This document shows, one piece after another, positions 53,071 to 62,700 of a stretch of 64,000 nucleotides of DNA. Origin of the DNA: M3007 sp033764075 (GTDB taxonomy: Bacteria; Bacteroidota; Bacteroidia; Chitinophagales; Saprospiraceae); NCBI GenBank assembly GCA_033764075.1, contig JANRJH010000054.1, forward strand, positions 1 to 64,000, read 5' to 3'. Position numbers and translations under genes: made by a program. The notes under the pieces are model-generated. The model made no database searches. It saw nothing but the letters and a program-made list of their open reading frames with translations, and was not told the origin of the DNA. How positions within the stretch are numbered: the first letter of the stretch is position 1; every line of letters begins with the position of its first letter.

Positions 53071-53277
53071 ATGAACGACGATCAGAACGCCCGTCTGGTG
53101 GTGGTGTTTGTGGTGGCTGCGGCGCTTTTCAACTATCCCCTCTTGCTGCTTACCGAGCAGGAGGGGACGGTTTGGGGGGCGCCGCGGCCTGTTGTATACT
53201 TCTTCGGCATGTGGGCGTTGATGATTGCAGCCCTCATCCTGCTGAACTTCCGGCGCAAGCGCCCAAAGAAACGATAA
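53071..53277 (+). CDS. Small membrane protein preceding the symporter-kinase
   Basis: A 68-residue protein starting at the ATG at 53071 (NDDQNARLVVVFVVAAALFN), with two helices (about 9-26 and 40-60) and a basic tail RRKRPKKR. The sequence VVYFFGMWALMIAALIL recalls small partners that precede sodium:solute symporters. The next gene starts 12 bases later, so they are coupled. The 24-base gap from the porin gene suggests it belongs to the same transcript. Confidence 0.78.
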   Translation: MNDDQNARLVVVFVVAAALFNYPLLLLTEQEGTVWGAPRPVVYFFGMWALMIAALILLNFRRKRPKKR

Positions 53278-53289
53278 ATCGCTTTGTGC

Positions 53290-56010
53290 ATGGCTTTGCA
53301 GTGGGTATTGCTCATTTGTCTGTTGTACGTCGGGTTCCTGTTCCTGACCGCCTGGTGGGTCGACCGCCGTACCGGCAGGGGCAACAACATTGTGGCCAAC
53401 CCCTACGTATACAGCCTGTCGCTGGCCGTGTATTGCACCGCCTGGACCTTTTTCGGCTCCGTAGGGCGCGCTTCCGTTTCGGGACTCAGCTTTCTGACCA
53501 CGTACCTGGGCCCTGTGCTGGCGGTGCCACTGTGGTGGCTGGTGTTGCGCAAGATGATCCTCATTTCCAAACAACAGCGCATCACCTCCATCGCCGACTT
53601 CATCTCGGCGCGTTACGGCAAGAGCACATTGCTGGGTGTAGTGGTCACCCTGATTGCCGTGCTGGGCATCGTGCCCTACATTTCGATCCAGCTCAAAGCC
53701 ATCGCCGCGGGCATCGACGTGCTCACGGGACTGCCACACGCCTACCGACAGGCCGGCGTACCGGTGTGGCAGGATGTAGCGTTCTGGTCGGCCGTGTCGC
53801 TGGCGCTGTTCACCGGGCTGTTTGGCACCCGTAAACTGGACCCCAACGAGCAACACGAAGGCCTGACGGCGGCCATCGCATTTGAGTCTATGGTCAAGCT
53901 GCTGGCCTTTCTGATCGTAGGCTTTTTCATCACTTTTCATTTATACGACGGGTTTGGGGACGTTTTTGCCCGCGCGGCTGTCGAGCCGAACACCCGCCGG
54001 TTGTTGCGGTTGTCCGATTCGGGCGTAACGCCGTTTTCGTGGACCATGCTGATGCTCTTGTCCGGGCTCGCTATTTTTCTCCTGCCCCGCCAGTTTCACA
54101 TGGGGGTTGTGGAGAATACCCGGCCGGGTCATGTGCGGACCGCCATGTGGCTGTTTCCTTTGTACCTGTTGTTGATCAACATCTTTGTGATGCCCATCGC
54201 ACTGGCGGGACGGCTGGAGCTGGGCGACACGGTGGATCCGGACACCTACGTGCTGAGCGTCCCGCTGGCGCACGGCGCCCGGGGCATTGCACTGCTGGCA
54301 TTTATGGGCGGCTTTTCGGCGGCTACGAGCATGGTGATTGTGTCGACCACGGCGCTCTCGATCATGCTGAGCAACCACGTGGTTGTGCCCTTGCTGCTGC
54401 GCGGCAGCATACTGGGCCGCGAGCCGCACGTAGGTGCGTCGGCGCGCCTGCTCGACATCCGTCGGGTGAGCATCATCGGCGTTTTGCTGCTGGCCTACGC
54501 CTACCTGCGGGCGGTGAGCGGTTCGTACAGCCTGGTTTCGGTGGGTCTCACTTCGTTCACTGCCGTTGCACAGTTTGCGCCCGCAGCCCTCGGCGGCATG
54601 TATTGGAAGCGGGCAACCCGGGCAGGCGCTATGGCCGGGTTGATCACCGGTTTCTGTATCTGGGCATTCACTTTGCCCTTGCCGATCATCGCCGACGCCG
54701 GTTTCCTGGCGCGCCATTTTGAAACAGAGGGGTTGCTGGGTTGTCGCCTCCTGCGCCCGCATGCCCTCTTCGGCCTGGAGGGTCTCGATCCGGTGGGGCA
54801 CAGCGCGTTCTGGAGCCTGCTGTTCAACTGCCTGATGTACGCGTGTGTCTCGCTCTGGACGCGCCCCAACACACTGAGCATCACGCAGGCCGACTTGTTT
54901 GTCAACATTTACCGGTATGTGGGCGATTCGTCGTTTTACCCCGTAGACCGCCGCGCCGCCACCAAGGACGTGTTGCAGGTGCTGAACCGGTTTTTGGGCG
55001 ATGAGCGATGCCTGCAACTCGTACAGGAATTTGAGCGTCGGCACGAAAAAAGCCTCGGCCAGGCGGGCTTTGCGCCGGCCGAATTCATCCGTTTTGCCGA
55101 AACCCATCTGGCGGGCGCCATCGGTTCGGCGTCGGCACGCCTGGTTATGGAGAACATCGTGCAGGAGGAGCCCATTTCCTCCGAACAGGTCATGCAGGTG
55201 CTCGAGCGCACCCAGGAGGTGCTGCGGTATTCCAAAGAGCTGGAGTGGCACAGCGCCCAGTTGGAGATCGCTACCAAACAGCTGAGCAACGCCAACAAGC
55301 GGCTCAAGGAGTTGGACCAGATGAAGGCTGAGTTCATCACCACCGTGACCCACGAATTGCGCACACCCATCACCAGCATCAAAGCGTGGTCGAAAATTCT
55401 GCTGGACTATCGCGACACCCTCAGCGAAGCGCAAAAAGTGGAGTACCTGCAAATTCTCATCACCGAAAGCGACCGCATCGCACGCCTGATCAACCAGGTG
55501 CTCGATCTGGAGAAGCTGACCTACATCCAAAAAACAGATAACCAGCCCATTCCGATCGGCGCACTCGTGCAAAGTGTTTACACAACCATGATCCCGCTCA
55601 TGGAGGGCAAAGGCATCGAACACCGCCTGCTGCTGCCGGAAAACGAGGTGGAGGTGTCCGGGCAGTCCGACCAGCTCAAACAAATTTTGCTCAACCTGTT
55701 GTCCAATGCCATTAAGTTTGTGCCGGCGACCGGCGGCGCCATCACCGTCGCCGTGCACGCAGACGCCGAAAACCGGCTGGCAAACGTGCAGGTGAAGGAC
55801 AATGGCCCCGGTGTGCCGGCTGCCTTACAGGAGCATATTTTTGAAAAATTCACCCAGGTATCCACCGCCGAAAGCGGCAAACCCGACGGCAGCGGGCTAG
55901 GTCTGCACATCAGCCGCCTCATCGCCGAACAGCACGGAGGCACCCTGAGGGTGAACAGCCGGGCCGGTGAAGGCGCCGAGTTTGTGCTGGCGCTTCCCAC
56001 CATGGCCTGA
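53290..56010 (+). CDS. Sodium:solute symporter-histidine kinase fusion (CbrA-like)
   Basis: A 906-residue protein combining an SSS-type transporter domain and a histidine kinase. The ATG at 53290 (ALQWVLLICLLYVGFLFLTA) is preferred over a TTG at 53284. The transporter part (about 1-520) has YSLSLAVYCTAWTFFGSVGR, ITSIADFISARYGKSTLLGV and PSVGLTSFTAVAQFAPA-like strands. A linker and coiled coil precede the kinase: H688 in VTHELRTPITSIKAW, N-box NLLSNAIKFVP, G1 VKDNGPGVP, G2 SGLGLHISRLI. The architecture is that of CbrA of Pseudomonas. No response regulator is adjacent, so signalling goes to an unlinked partner. Confidence 0.95.
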   Translation: MALQWVLLICLLYVGFLFLTAWWVDRRTGRGNNIVANPYVYSLSLAVYCTAWTFFGSVGRASVSGLSFLTTYLGPVLAVPLWWLVLRKMILISKQQRITSIADFISARYGKSTLLGVVVTLIAVLGIVPYISIQLKAIAAGIDVLTGLPHAYRQAGVPVWQDVAFWSAVSLALFTGLFGTRKLDPNEQHEGLTAAIAFESMVKLLAFLIVGFFITFHLYDGFGDVFARAAVEPNTRRLLRLSDSGVTPFSWTMLMLLSGLAIFLLPRQFHMGVVENTRPGHVRTAMWLFPLYLLLINIFVMPIALAGRLELGDTVDPDTYVLSVPLAHGARGIALLAFMGGFSAATSMVIVSTTALSIMLSNHVVVPLLLRGSILGREPHVGASARLLDIRRVSIIGVLLLAYAYLRAVSGSYSLVSVGLTSFTAVAQFAPAALGGMYWKRATRAGAMAGLITGFCIWAFTLPLPIIADAGFLARHFETEGLLGCRLLRPHALFGLEGLDPVGHSAFWSLLFNCLMYACVSLWTRPNTLSITQADLFVNIYRYVGDSSFYPVDRRAATKDVLQVLNRFLGDERCLQLVQEFERRHEKSLGQAGFAPAEFIRFAETHLAGAIGSASARLVMENIVQEEPISSEQVMQVLERTQEVLRYSKELEWHSAQLEIATKQLSNANKRLKELDQMKAEFITTVTHELRTPITSIKAWSKILLDYRDTLSEAQKVEYLQILITESDRIARLINQVLDLEKLTYIQKTDNQPIPIGALVQSVYTTMIPLMEGKGIEHRLLLPENEVEVSGQSDQLKQILLNLLSNAIKFVPATGGAITVAVHADAENRLANVQVKDNGPGVPAALQEHIFEKFTQVSTAESGKPDGSGLGLHISRLIAEQHGGTLRVNSRAGEGAEFVLALPTMA

Positions 56011-56096
56011 CTTCCCGGAAGGGTATTCAAGGTTTACCGCCGTTGCGTTTGCATCGTTGAACCGAGAGCCCCGATTCGCACCTTTAATTTTTATCC

Positions 56097-57074
56097 ATGC
56101 AAGCACTCGTACTGACAGACATAGGCCACCCCCTGGAATGGCAGACCGATTACCATGAACCGGAACCCTGCCCCGGCGAGGTGGTCGTTTCGATACACGC
56201 GGCCGCGCTGAACTCCAGGGATGTATGGATCAGCAAAGGGCAATACGCCAAAATCCGCCTGCCCTGCATCCTTGGCAGCGACGGCGCCGGAACGCTGGAC
56301 GGGCGTCCGGTACTCATCAACCCCTCGATGAATTGGGGAAACACAACCCGGTTCCAGAGCCCCGATTTCGAAATTTTAGGCATGCCGCGCAACGGCACCT
56401 TCGCCCAGCGGGTGGCCGTACCCCGCCGGCAGGTGTACGACATGCCCGCGCACCTCACCTTCGAACAGGCCGCTGCCCTGCCCCTGGCCGGCCTGACCGC
56501 CTGGCGAACCCTGGCCACCCGCTGCCGTCTGCGCCAAGGGGAGCGTGTGCTGATCACCGGCATCGGCGGCGGGGTGGCACTCATGGCCATGCAGTTCGCC
56601 CTGGCGGTGGGCGCCGAGGTGTGGGCAACTTCCGGCAGCCCTGAAAAGATGGCCCGCGCCCGCGCCCTCGGCGCCGCCGGCGGTGCCAACTACAAAGACC
56701 CGGATTGGGCCAAACAATTGAAAAGTACGGCCGGCGGGTTCGACGTGGTCATTGACTCCGGTGGCGGCCCGGGGTTTGCTGAACTGCCCGGCATCTGCAA
56801 TCCGGGCGCACGCATCGGTGTGTACGGTGGCACGGCCGGTAAAATAAACGGGCTAAGCCCACAGATCATCTTTTGGAAACAGCTCAGCATACTGGGCTCG
56901 ACCATGGGCCACCGACGCGAATTTCAAACCATGCTCAACTTCGTGACACGCCACAAGATTGTGCCGGTGGTGGACAGCGTGCGCCCCATACCGGAGGCGC
57001 AGCATGCTTTTGACCGGATGGCTGGGGGAGCGCAGTTTGGGAAGCTGGTGGTGTCGGTCGTCGGTCGTCGGTAG
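56097..57074 (+). CDS. Zinc-free alcohol dehydrogenase/quinone oxidoreductase family
   Basis: A 325-residue medium-chain dehydrogenase/reductase. Motifs are AAALNSRDVWISKGQYAKIR, GSDGAGTL, the Rossmann segment GVALMAMQFALAVGAEVWAT and VVIDSGGGPGFAELPGI. The structural zinc cysteines of alcohol dehydrogenases are not visible, so quinone or enoyl reduction is more likely. The C-terminus ends KLVVSVVGRR, where the last codons are read from the heptamer tract at 57050-57130. This means the tail length could change with slippage. Confidence 0.9.
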   Translation: MQALVLTDIGHPLEWQTDYHEPEPCPGEVVVSIHAAALNSRDVWISKGQYAKIRLPCILGSDGAGTLDGRPVLINPSMNWGNTTRFQSPDFEILGMPRNGTFAQRVAVPRRQVYDMPAHLTFEQAAALPLAGLTAWRTLATRCRLRQGERVLITGIGGGVALMAMQFALAVGAEVWATSGSPEKMARARALGAAGGANYKDPDWAKQLKSTAGGFDVVIDSGGGPGFAELPGICNPGARIGVYGGTAGKINGLSPQIIFWKQLSILGSTMGHRREFQTMLNFVTRHKIVPVVDSVRPIPEAQHAFDRMAGGAQFGKLVVSVVGRR

Positions 57075-57130
57075 TCGGTAGTCGGTAGTCGGTCGTCGGT
57101 CGTCGGTCGTCGGTCGTCGGCTGTCGGCCG
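57050..57130. repeat. Heptanucleotide tandem repeat (GGTCGTC/GGTAGTC)
   Basis: About eleven 7-base units of ggtcgtc and ggtagtc. The tract includes the stop codon of the quinone oxidoreductase gene (57072-57074). It is related to the tract at 25371-25447. The seven-base period is not a multiple of three, so gain or loss of a unit would shift the reading frame of the last residues. Confidence 0.9.
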
Positions 57131-57500
57131 ATACATTTGGAATGCGACCATTCACCCCAGCCGTTCCCGCTTTGAACCAACGCATTTCCCCGTATGCATG
57201 GCAGAAGCCCACCTAAGCCCCGTAGGGGCGGCCTTCTTGTAGCCTTGGGTGGAACGTGCATGTAGATACGCCGTAGGCGTGGCATTATAAACAGCGCACG
57301 CGAGGAAATGTAAAGTCAAGTTCACCATATTTAACCTCAAATATGGTCAGAACAGGATCCGCGGGTATTCAAGGGGGGATTTCATTCCCTACTCTCATTT
57401 AAAAGGTTTATCAACGTTTGTTTGTCAGGCAATACTGTTTGGTATTGCATAAAACCACCCAACCAAATCCATCCACCAAACGCCCTCCCCCACTCCCCCA
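57131..57500. other. Intergenic region between dehydrogenase and lipoprotein genes
   Basis: Holds a two-hairpin repeat element (57217-57280) and no convincing gene. Short frames here are low-complexity readings of repeats. No promoter was assigned. Confidence 0.55.
57217..57280. repeat. Two-hairpin intergenic repeat (GCCCC-GTAG-GGGC type)
   Basis: Hairpin one is gcccc (57217-57221) with ggggc (57225-57229); hairpin two is acgcc (57268-57272) with ggcgt (57276-57280). The order 'ccgtaggggc ... aacgtgca ... cgccgtaggcgt' is a recurring intergenic repeat in Bacteroidota genomes as I recall. Copy number in this genome is unknown. Confidence 0.55.
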
Positions 57501-57541
57501 CTCGACACTCGACACTCGACATTCGACATTCGACACTCGCT
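57501..57541. repeat. Heptamer tract (CTCGACA units)
   Basis: About six units of ctcgaca with ttcgaca variants. The last unit overlaps the stop codon of the minus-strand lipoprotein gene. The same unit occurs in the short tract at 67-85, also directly after a stop codon. Confidence 0.85.
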
Positions 57542-58181
57542 ACTGCAAGGCCACACACTTATACTCTGACTTCCGCGTCAGCGAGCGGTTTCCAAAGTCA
57601 TATAAACGCCTTTCCGCCCATCCGGTGCGCAGCCCGGAGGCTTCCCACTCGGTTTGTTGCGGGCAATCGGGCAGCGAGTCGATCTGCGCGGGATCCACCG
57701 GGAAGTAGTACCACAGTTTGCCGTTGTAGCTGATGAGGAGCGTATCGGCGTAAACGGACCGGAATTGGATCATCCGTTTTTGCAGGTCGAAGATGGCCAC
57801 CTCTCTACCGCTGGGCCCGGTGCCGATGTCGATAAAGGCCTTGTTCCGGTTTATGCCCTGAAAGTAGGCGCCGTCTTCCATCGGAATGGAGTAGGTGATC
57901 GCGCCGCTGTCAAGTGGTGTAACAAAGACTTTTTCCCCGGGTGACTGGCTGTTCTCCCGGATGCGGATGCGGTAGCCCTGGTAGGTCAGTTGTTTTTCGC
58001 CTTCGGGTGTGATCTCCATGGTGGCGCGTTCGGCCCCTTCAATTCCGTACAGGGTATCGACAGGGCCACTGGCTACAGCGTCTGCCGAGGTGTCTGTTTG
58101 GACGCCTGGTTCTGTGGAATTGTTGCGGCAGGCGGCAAAAAGCAACAGCGCTGCCAGAGCAGTCAGGGTGATATTTCTCAT
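57540..58181 (-). CDS. Lipoprotein of unknown function
   Basis: A 213-residue predicted lipoprotein. The frame runs from 58214, but the ATG at 58181 (RNITLTALAALLLFAAC) gives the standard signal with cysteine at residue 18. The mature part starts with a low-complexity acidic stretch, then a soluble domain with strands around GYRIRIRENSQ, YSIPMEDGAYFQGINRNKA and WYYFPVDPAQIDSL. No family is recognised. The gene lies alone between repeats, with hairpins just upstream. Confidence 0.75.
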   Translation of the reverse strand: MRNITLTALAALLLFAACRNNSTEPGVQTDTSADAVASGPVDTLYGIEGAERATMEITPEGEKQLTYQGYRIRIRENSQSPGEKVFVTPLDSGAITYSIPMEDGAYFQGINRNKAFIDIGTGPSGREVAIFDLQKRMIQFRSVYADTLLISYNGKLWYYFPVDPAQIDSLPDCPQQTEWEASGLRTGWAERRLYDFGNRSLTRKSEYKCVALQ

Positions 58182-58214
58182 GACAGTCATGTGTGTGTTG
58201 GTTACTTTTTTCAA

Positions 58215-58324
58215 CGAGGCGATGGCTACGAGCCATCGCCTCGCTTTGATGCTTCATTTTGGACAGCGAGGCGATGGCTGCGAGCCATCGCCGCGCTTTG
58301 AATGGCTGCGAGCCATCGCCGCGC
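58215..58324. repeat. Three tandem inverted-repeat units (GATGGCT..AGCCATC)
   Basis: Unit one is 58215-58243 with thirteen-base arms (cgaggcgatggct and complement, three-base loop). Unit two is about 58266-58295 and unit three, cut at its left end, about 58301-58324. All share the core gcgatggct-ncg-agccatcgc. They separate the lipoprotein gene from the RND operon. They may act as terminators or protect the end of the upstream message. Confidence 0.85.
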
Positions 58325-58350
58325 TTCTTCAAGGGGCAAAGAAAAGGAAT

Positions 58351-59739
58351 TTACCAGCCTCCGCCAAGCGCGCGGTAGAGCCGCACCAAGGCGTCCATGC
58401 GTTCGCGCTGGGTAGCGGAGAGTTGTAGTTGTGCATCAAACAGATTATTCTCCTGAATAATCACTTCCAGGTAAGAGGTATAACCAAAGTCGTACCGGGC
58501 ACGGGAGAGTTCCAGGGCCTTTTCCGCCGCATCCACCCGCCGTTTTCGTTGTACAATTTCTTCTTCGACGTTGATGCGGGCGTTCAGCGCATTTTCCACT
58601 TCAGCGAGCGCGATGAGCATGGTCTGTTCAAACTCCCTGGCCAGGGCATCGGTGCGTTGCTGCTCCACCTCCACCTGCATTTTGTTTCTGCGAAACTGAA
58701 AAATGGGCCCGGCCAGTCCACCGAAGCCATTTGCGTAAGCGGACTCGCCACTCACAAAACTGCTCAGTTGCGGGCTGGCCAGCCCGAGCACCCCCGTCAG
58801 CGTAAAACTGGGATACAGGTTGGCCGTGGCGACCCCTATGCGCTCGAACTGGGCAGCCAGCGCCAGCTCGGCGGCGCGCACGTCGGGCCGGCGCTGCAGC
58901 AACTGGGAGGGTAGCCCCTCCGGCACTGTGTCCGGCATGCGCTGGGCGAACAAGTCCTCGCCCTGGTTCACCGCCCCGGGATACTCGCCCATCAGGATGT
59001 GCAGGGCGTTTTCTACGGTCACGATCTGCCGCCGCAGGCCGGGGATCAGCGCCGCCACATCCGCTTCCTGCTGGATGGCCTGCAGCTTGTCCACTTCAGA
59101 GATGTAACCGGTGTCGAAACGCGCCGTCAGGATTTCCGTATAGCGCTGCCTGCTGAGCAGGGTCGACTCGGCGATGCGCAAGCGGTTGTTCAGGTCGCAC
59201 AACAGGAAGTACTGGGAGGCCGCTTCGGCTACCAGTCCGAGTTGCAGGGCGTTGCGATTCTCACCAACGGAGAGGTAGGCCAGCTGAGCGGATCGGGAGG
59301 CGCGGCGCAACTTGCCCCACAGGTCGACCTCCCAGGTCATAAAACCCTCCGTGCGCACCAGTCCGCCGTCTACAGCGGCCGCCACCGCCCGTGCGTTTTG
59401 GCCGGCAGCGCCACCACCGCCGGCAGCCTCGTACCCAAAGCCCGGATACTGAAATGTTTTAACGATCCCTGCCTGCAAGCGAGCCTCCTCCAAACGGGCG
59501 GTGGCTGCCATCAGGTCGAGGTTATTCTCCAGGGTGGAGCGGATGATGTTTTGCAGGACCGTATCCTGAAAGACGTCGAACCACTGGAGCAGCTCGCCGG
59601 TGTCCGACGTGGTGGCGTAAGAAAAAGAGTCGGGCAACGCCATTTCGGGCGGCGTGTAGTTTGGGCCTACCTTGCACTGCCACAACAGCATGCTGAGGAG
59701 GAACAGCAAAATTGCCCATGCGCTAAGAAAAGGCCTCAT
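58351..59739 (-). CDS. RND efflux outer-membrane channel lipoprotein (OprM/NodT family)
   Basis: The outer-membrane channel of a tripartite pump. The 462-residue protein has a lipoprotein signal (FLSAWAILLFLLSMLLWQC) then VGPNYTPPEMALPDSF, the family start. Paired helical repeats of the TolC fold cover the rest (SQYFLLCDLNNRLRIAESTL and QQRTDALAREFEQTMLIALA), ending in LVRLYRALGGGW. The start codon overlaps the RND permease stop by four bases (59736-59739), so translation is coupled. With the permease and adaptor it forms a complete operon. Confidence 0.95.
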   Translation of the reverse strand: MRPFLSAWAILLFLLSMLLWQCKVGPNYTPPEMALPDSFSYATTSDTGELLQWFDVFQDTVLQNIIRSTLENNLDLMAATARLEEARLQAGIVKTFQYPGFGYEAAGGGGAAGQNARAVAAAVDGGLVRTEGFMTWEVDLWGKLRRASRSAQLAYLSVGENRNALQLGLVAEAASQYFLLCDLNNRLRIAESTLLSRQRYTEILTARFDTGYISEVDKLQAIQQEADVAALIPGLRRQIVTVENALHILMGEYPGAVNQGEDLFAQRMPDTVPEGLPSQLLQRRPDVRAAELALAAQFERIGVATANLYPSFTLTGVLGLASPQLSSFVSGESAYANGFGGLAGPIFQFRRNKMQVEVEQQRTDALAREFEQTMLIALAEVENALNARINVEEEIVQRKRRVDAAEKALELSRARYDFGYTSYLEVIIQENNLFDAQLQLSATQRERMDALVRLYRALGGGW

Positions 59740-62700
59740 GCGTGGTGGTCGTTTTCGTGAGGGGTTTCGGTGGGTGGCGCGGGCGGTGTTTTGGGTTTGC
59801 CTTTGGCGGCGAGCAACGTGTAAAAAGCCGGGATGAGGATCACCCCGATGATGGTGGCCACCAGCATCCCGCTGAACACAGCCATGCCCATCACCTTGCG
59901 CGCCTCCGCGCCGGCGCCGGTGGCGCGCAACAGGGGCACTACCCCCAGAATAAAGGCGAAAGAGGTCATGAGGATGGGCCGGAAGCGCAGGCGCGCGCCT
60001 TCCAGGGCGGCCTGTAAAGGCGTGAGCCCCTCCTGCTCCTGTTTCATCTTGGCAAACTCAACGATCAGGATGGCGTTTTTGGCGTTCAGGCCTATGAGCA
60101 TGACCAGGCCGATCTGTGCAAAGACGTTATTCACGAACGATGGAGAGCTTAGGCCGGCCAGGTAGAGGCCCAGAAAAGCGCCCATCGCAGCCCACGGGGT
60201 GCCGAGCAATACGCTGAACGGCAGCGACCAACTCTCGTACTGGGCGGCGAGAATGAGGAACACAAACAGGAGAGCCATACCAAACACGGCGGCGCCCTGT
60301 CCTTCAGCCGCTTTTTCCTGGTACGACATGTTGCTCCAGGCGATGTTGCAATTGGGCGAAAGCACTTTGTCCGCAGTCTCTTCCAGGGCTTTCAACGCCT
60401 GGGAGGAGCTGTATCCGGGTGCCGGCACGCCGGTGATCTCGGCCGACCGATATACGTTGAAACGATTAATGTACGAAGGGCCGCTGGATTCTTCCACGTG
60501 ACACAGCGTACCCAGGTTAACCATATTGCCCTTGCTGTCGCGTACAAAGAGCTGCTTTAGGTCCTGCGGGTTTGAACGGAACGGCGCATCCGCCTGCACG
60601 TATGTTTTATACTGGCGCCCAAAGGCAACAAAGTTATTCACGTACGCCCCGCCGAGCATGGTAGAGATGGTGGCGTTCACGTCGTTGATGCTCAGCCCCA
60701 GTTTCTGCACCTTGTCTTTGTCAACCACAATCCGCTTCTGCGGTACATTGGCGCGGTACAAGCTCATTGCATAGCCAATCTCTGGTCTTTTGGAGGCTTC
60801 GCTGATGAACGCCTGCACCTGCTCGGCCAGGAACTGCGGCGACTGACCGGAGCGATCCTGCACCATCAGGGAGAAGCCGGCCGACGTGCCCAGTCCGGGA
60901 ATGGGGGGGGGCGCAAATGCCACAACCGTAGCCTCGTTGATGTGCGCACGCATAAGCTTGTTGGTCCGGGCAATCAGCTCAGCTGCCGTGTGGTGGCGGT
61001 GGTGCCAGTTTTCCAGCGAGATGAACACCACGGCGGCATTGGGCGTGGTGGTACCGGACAGGAAACTGTTGCCATCAACAACCGTAACCGACTGGATGCC
61101 CTCGATTTCTTTCAACAGAGACTCCACCTTGCGGGTGACCGCCTTGGTGCGCTCCAGCGATGCCGCGTCGGGCAACTGAACGGCCATCATGTAATATCCT
61201 TCGTCCTCCTCAGGCACAAACCCGGAAGGCACACGAGTGGCCAGCACGTACGTGGCCAGCACAATGCCGGCCAGGCAAAGCACGGCCAGTATGGGCTTAC
61301 GGGCGAAAAAGCCGGCGACGGCCATGTACCGATCCGTAAACCAATCGAACACGCGATTGAAACCCCTGAAAAAGACACCCAGGGGTCCCTTTTGTTCCCG
61401 GGCCGGCCTCAGCATCAGGGCGCTGAGCGCCGGACTGAGCGTGAGCGCGTTGAACGCCGAAACGGCTACTGAAATGGCGATGGTGATGGCAAATTGCTGG
61501 TACAACAACCCGGTAATGCCGCCGGTGAGCGCCACCGGAATGAACACCGCCGCCAGAATGACCGCGATGGCCACCACCGGGCCGGCAACCTCTTTCATGG
61601 CCTTTCGGGTGGCCTCCAGAGGCGACAGTCCGTGCTCCATGTGGTGCATGACCGCCTCCACCACCACAATGGCATCGTCAACCACCAGCCCGATGGCCAG
61701 CACCAGACCCAGCAGCGAGAGCGTATTGACGGAAAAACCCAGCAGCGGGAAAATGATGAACGTGCCAATGAGCGACACCGGCACCGTTAGCAGCGGTATA
61801 AACGTTGCCCTGAAATTTTGCAGGAAAATGAACACCACCAAAAGCACCAGAACCACCGCTTCCAGCAGCGTGTGGTTGATCTCCTCAATGCCGGCCGTAA
61901 TCGCCTCCGTGGTGTCCAGCGACACTTTATAGTCCATTCCTTGCGGGAATCGCCCTTTGAGCGCCTCCATTTTTTCAAAGACGGTGTTGGCCACCTCCAG
62001 ACCGTTGGAGCCCGGAACCTGATAGATGGCGATGGCTGCCGACGGAAGCCCGTCGATCCGGCTGGAGGCCGTGTAGTATTGGTTACCCAACTCGGTGCGG
62101 GCGACATCCCTGACCCGAATCTGCCCGCCGTTATCATTCGTTTTCAAAAGGATATTGCCAAACGCCTCCGCTTCCACCAACTGCTGTTGCAGCGTGGCTG
62201 TGTACGTATTCTGGTTGCCGGGCGCTGCCGGTTGCTCACCGAAAGAACCACCGGGAACGATGTTACTCTGTTCCGAAATGGCCTTCATCACGTCGGCCGG
62301 CGTAAGCCCGAACGACGCCAGCCGGTCGGGCTGCAGCCAGATGCGCATGGCATATTCCGAACCGCCAAACATGGTCACGTCGCCGACACCTTTGATGCGC
62401 TTCAGCTCGTCAATGACGTTCAGGTAGGCGAAGTTATTGATGAACGAAGCCGAAAACGCATCCTCGGGGGAGTACAGGGAAATGATGAGCAGCGGAAAGG
62501 TGAGCGACTTTTTCACATTCACCCCCAGCTTGGTCACTTCCGGCGGAAGAAAAGGCGTGGCCGCCGATACCCGGTTTTGGGTCAACATGTTGGCGTTGTC
62601 CAGGTTGGTGCCCACCTCAAAAGAGACCTGCAGGGTAGTGGCGCCGTTGCCGGCGTTGACCGACTTCATGTAGATCATTTCCTCCACACCGTTGACCTGC

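Noticed and set aside
57217..57280. Possible CRISPR-like array or tRNA in the 57-kb intergenic region
   Set aside because: Repeats are short hairpins without equal spacers, and no tRNA arms with a CCA-ready end could be drawn.
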